A DNA stretch of 6,675 nt from Bacillota bacterium (lineage in GTDB: Bacteria > Bacillota_E > Sulfobacillia > Sulfobacillales > Sulfobacillaceae), in the NCBI GenBank assembly GCA_021802225.1, contig JAKAAS010000100.1, forward strand, positions 1 through 6,675, written 5' to 3'. A program made the position numbers and the translations under genes. This document shows, piece by piece, positions 6,031 to 6,675 of this stretch; position 1 is the first letter of the stretch; each line of letters starts with the position of its first letter. The notes under the pieces were generated by a model. The model did not search any database and was not told the origin of the DNA. It was given only the letters and a program-made list of their open reading frames with translations.

Positions 6031-6675
6031 ATGACGACGTTGGCCGAGTTGACCGCAGGAATTCCAGGACAACGCTTTGGACCTTGGTCCAGTGCCACCA
6101 TCACGGATATCTGTTGGGATTCACGGCAGGCTGTCCCTGGCAGCCTCTTTGTAGCTTTGTCGGGCCAACATCACTGTGGAGCCGACTATGTAGCGGAAAC
6201 CGCGGCCAACGGCGCCCATGCTGTTTTGATGCCTGAAATGCCGTCACATTCCTTCTCACTCCCCCCCGCCTTGCCGGCCTGGCTGTAGCCGAGCCCCGTG
6301 CTGTTCTGCCTGAGATCGCGGCCCGGCTCTACCAACATCCGGCGCGCCAACTTCGGCTGGCAGGAATCACGGGCACTAACGGCAAAACTACGACGGTCTA
6401 CATGCTGGCCGCCATGCTGCGTACTCAGGGGCAGACGGTCGCTTTTTGGAGCACCAACGCGGTGGAAGGAGCAGGCCCGGCCCACCGCCCTTCCATGACC
6501 ACTCCCGAAGCGCCGCATATCCATAGATTTTTGCGGGCGGCAGCGGAGCGGGGGCAACGGATGCGATCTTGGAGGTATCCTCGCATGCCATTGCCCTGAA
6601 TCGGATCGGTGGCCTGGAGTTTGCTGCGGCAGCGGTGACCAACGTGACCCCCGACCACCTGGACTTTCACGGTGA
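6031..6675 (+). pseudogene. murE: MurE-type Mur ligase, 5' part, broken by two apparent frameshifts, runs off right edge
   Basis: MurE adds the third amino acid to UDP-MurNAc-dipeptide in the cytoplasm during peptidoglycan synthesis. ATG 6031 has TAGGAGG at 6014-6020 with a 10-nt spacer. The N-domain signature DSRQAVPGSLFVALSG (residues 30-45) is followed by a stop at 6286-6288. The P-loop GITGTNGKTTT lies in the +2 frame, and [14 protein letters not shown] and [12 protein letters not shown] lie in a third frame. Restoring one C in the C7 run (6261-6267) and one G in the G5 run (6550-6554) gives a single MurE-like product. Either the gene is decayed or the sequence has two homopolymer errors. 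The amino-acid-selecting motif lies beyond the window, so the substrate cannot be read. It diverges from the rpmG operon. Confidence 0.82.

Overview
The window holds the classical rpmG-secE-nusG-rplK-rplA-(small ORF)-rplJ-rplL-rpoB cluster on the minus strand. It couples protein secretion, transcription elongation, the ribosomal L11/L1/L10/L12 proteins and RNA polymerase. A divergent murE-like gene starts on the plus strand at the right edge. Gene order, strong AAGGAGG-type Shine-Dalgarno (SD) sites, frequent GTG starts, sigma-A type promoters and an L10 leader followed by an attenuator point to a moderately GC-rich member of the Bacillota. An affiliation near Sulfobacillus or similar acidophilic or thermophilic lineages is only a guess; no database comparison was made.

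Reading in the direction of transcription (right to left): a possible small Trp/Cys-containing protein (5944-5711) precedes a near-consensus promoter (5733-5705). That promoter drives rpmG (L33), secE, nusG, rplK (L11) and rplA (L1). A U-tract hairpin between secE and nusG could attenuate the downstream genes. A perfect 16-bp stem ends the L1 gene and probably separates this transcription unit from the next.

The second unit begins near 3340 with a weak candidate promoter. A 58-residue two-helix membrane protein (3249-3073) with an excellent ribosome site sits where most bacteria have only untranslated leader. It is followed by the L10 leader RNA, an antiterminator and an intrinsic terminator, then rplJ (L10) and rplL (L7/L12). 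The three RNA pairings can be written out base by base and are mutually exclusive in the way expected for feedback by the L10-L12 complex.

Between rplL and rpoB lies a hairpin whose descending arm doubles as the -35 box of a strong promoter (TTGACC-17-TATTAT). The polymerase beta gene can therefore be transcribed on its own as well as by read-through. rpoB runs off the left edge after 585 codons and carries a wild-type-looking rifampicin pocket.

The plus-strand murE-like gene (6031 to the right edge) has a good start and clear MurE motifs, but these lie in three successive reading frames. Each switch sits at a C or G homopolymer and is consistent with one missing base, so it is either a sequencing artefact or a decaying gene. 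I see no IS element, CRISPR array, tRNA or rRNA gene. The most novel items are the small membrane protein inside the ribosomal operon and the small Trp/Cys-rich ORF upstream of rpmG.
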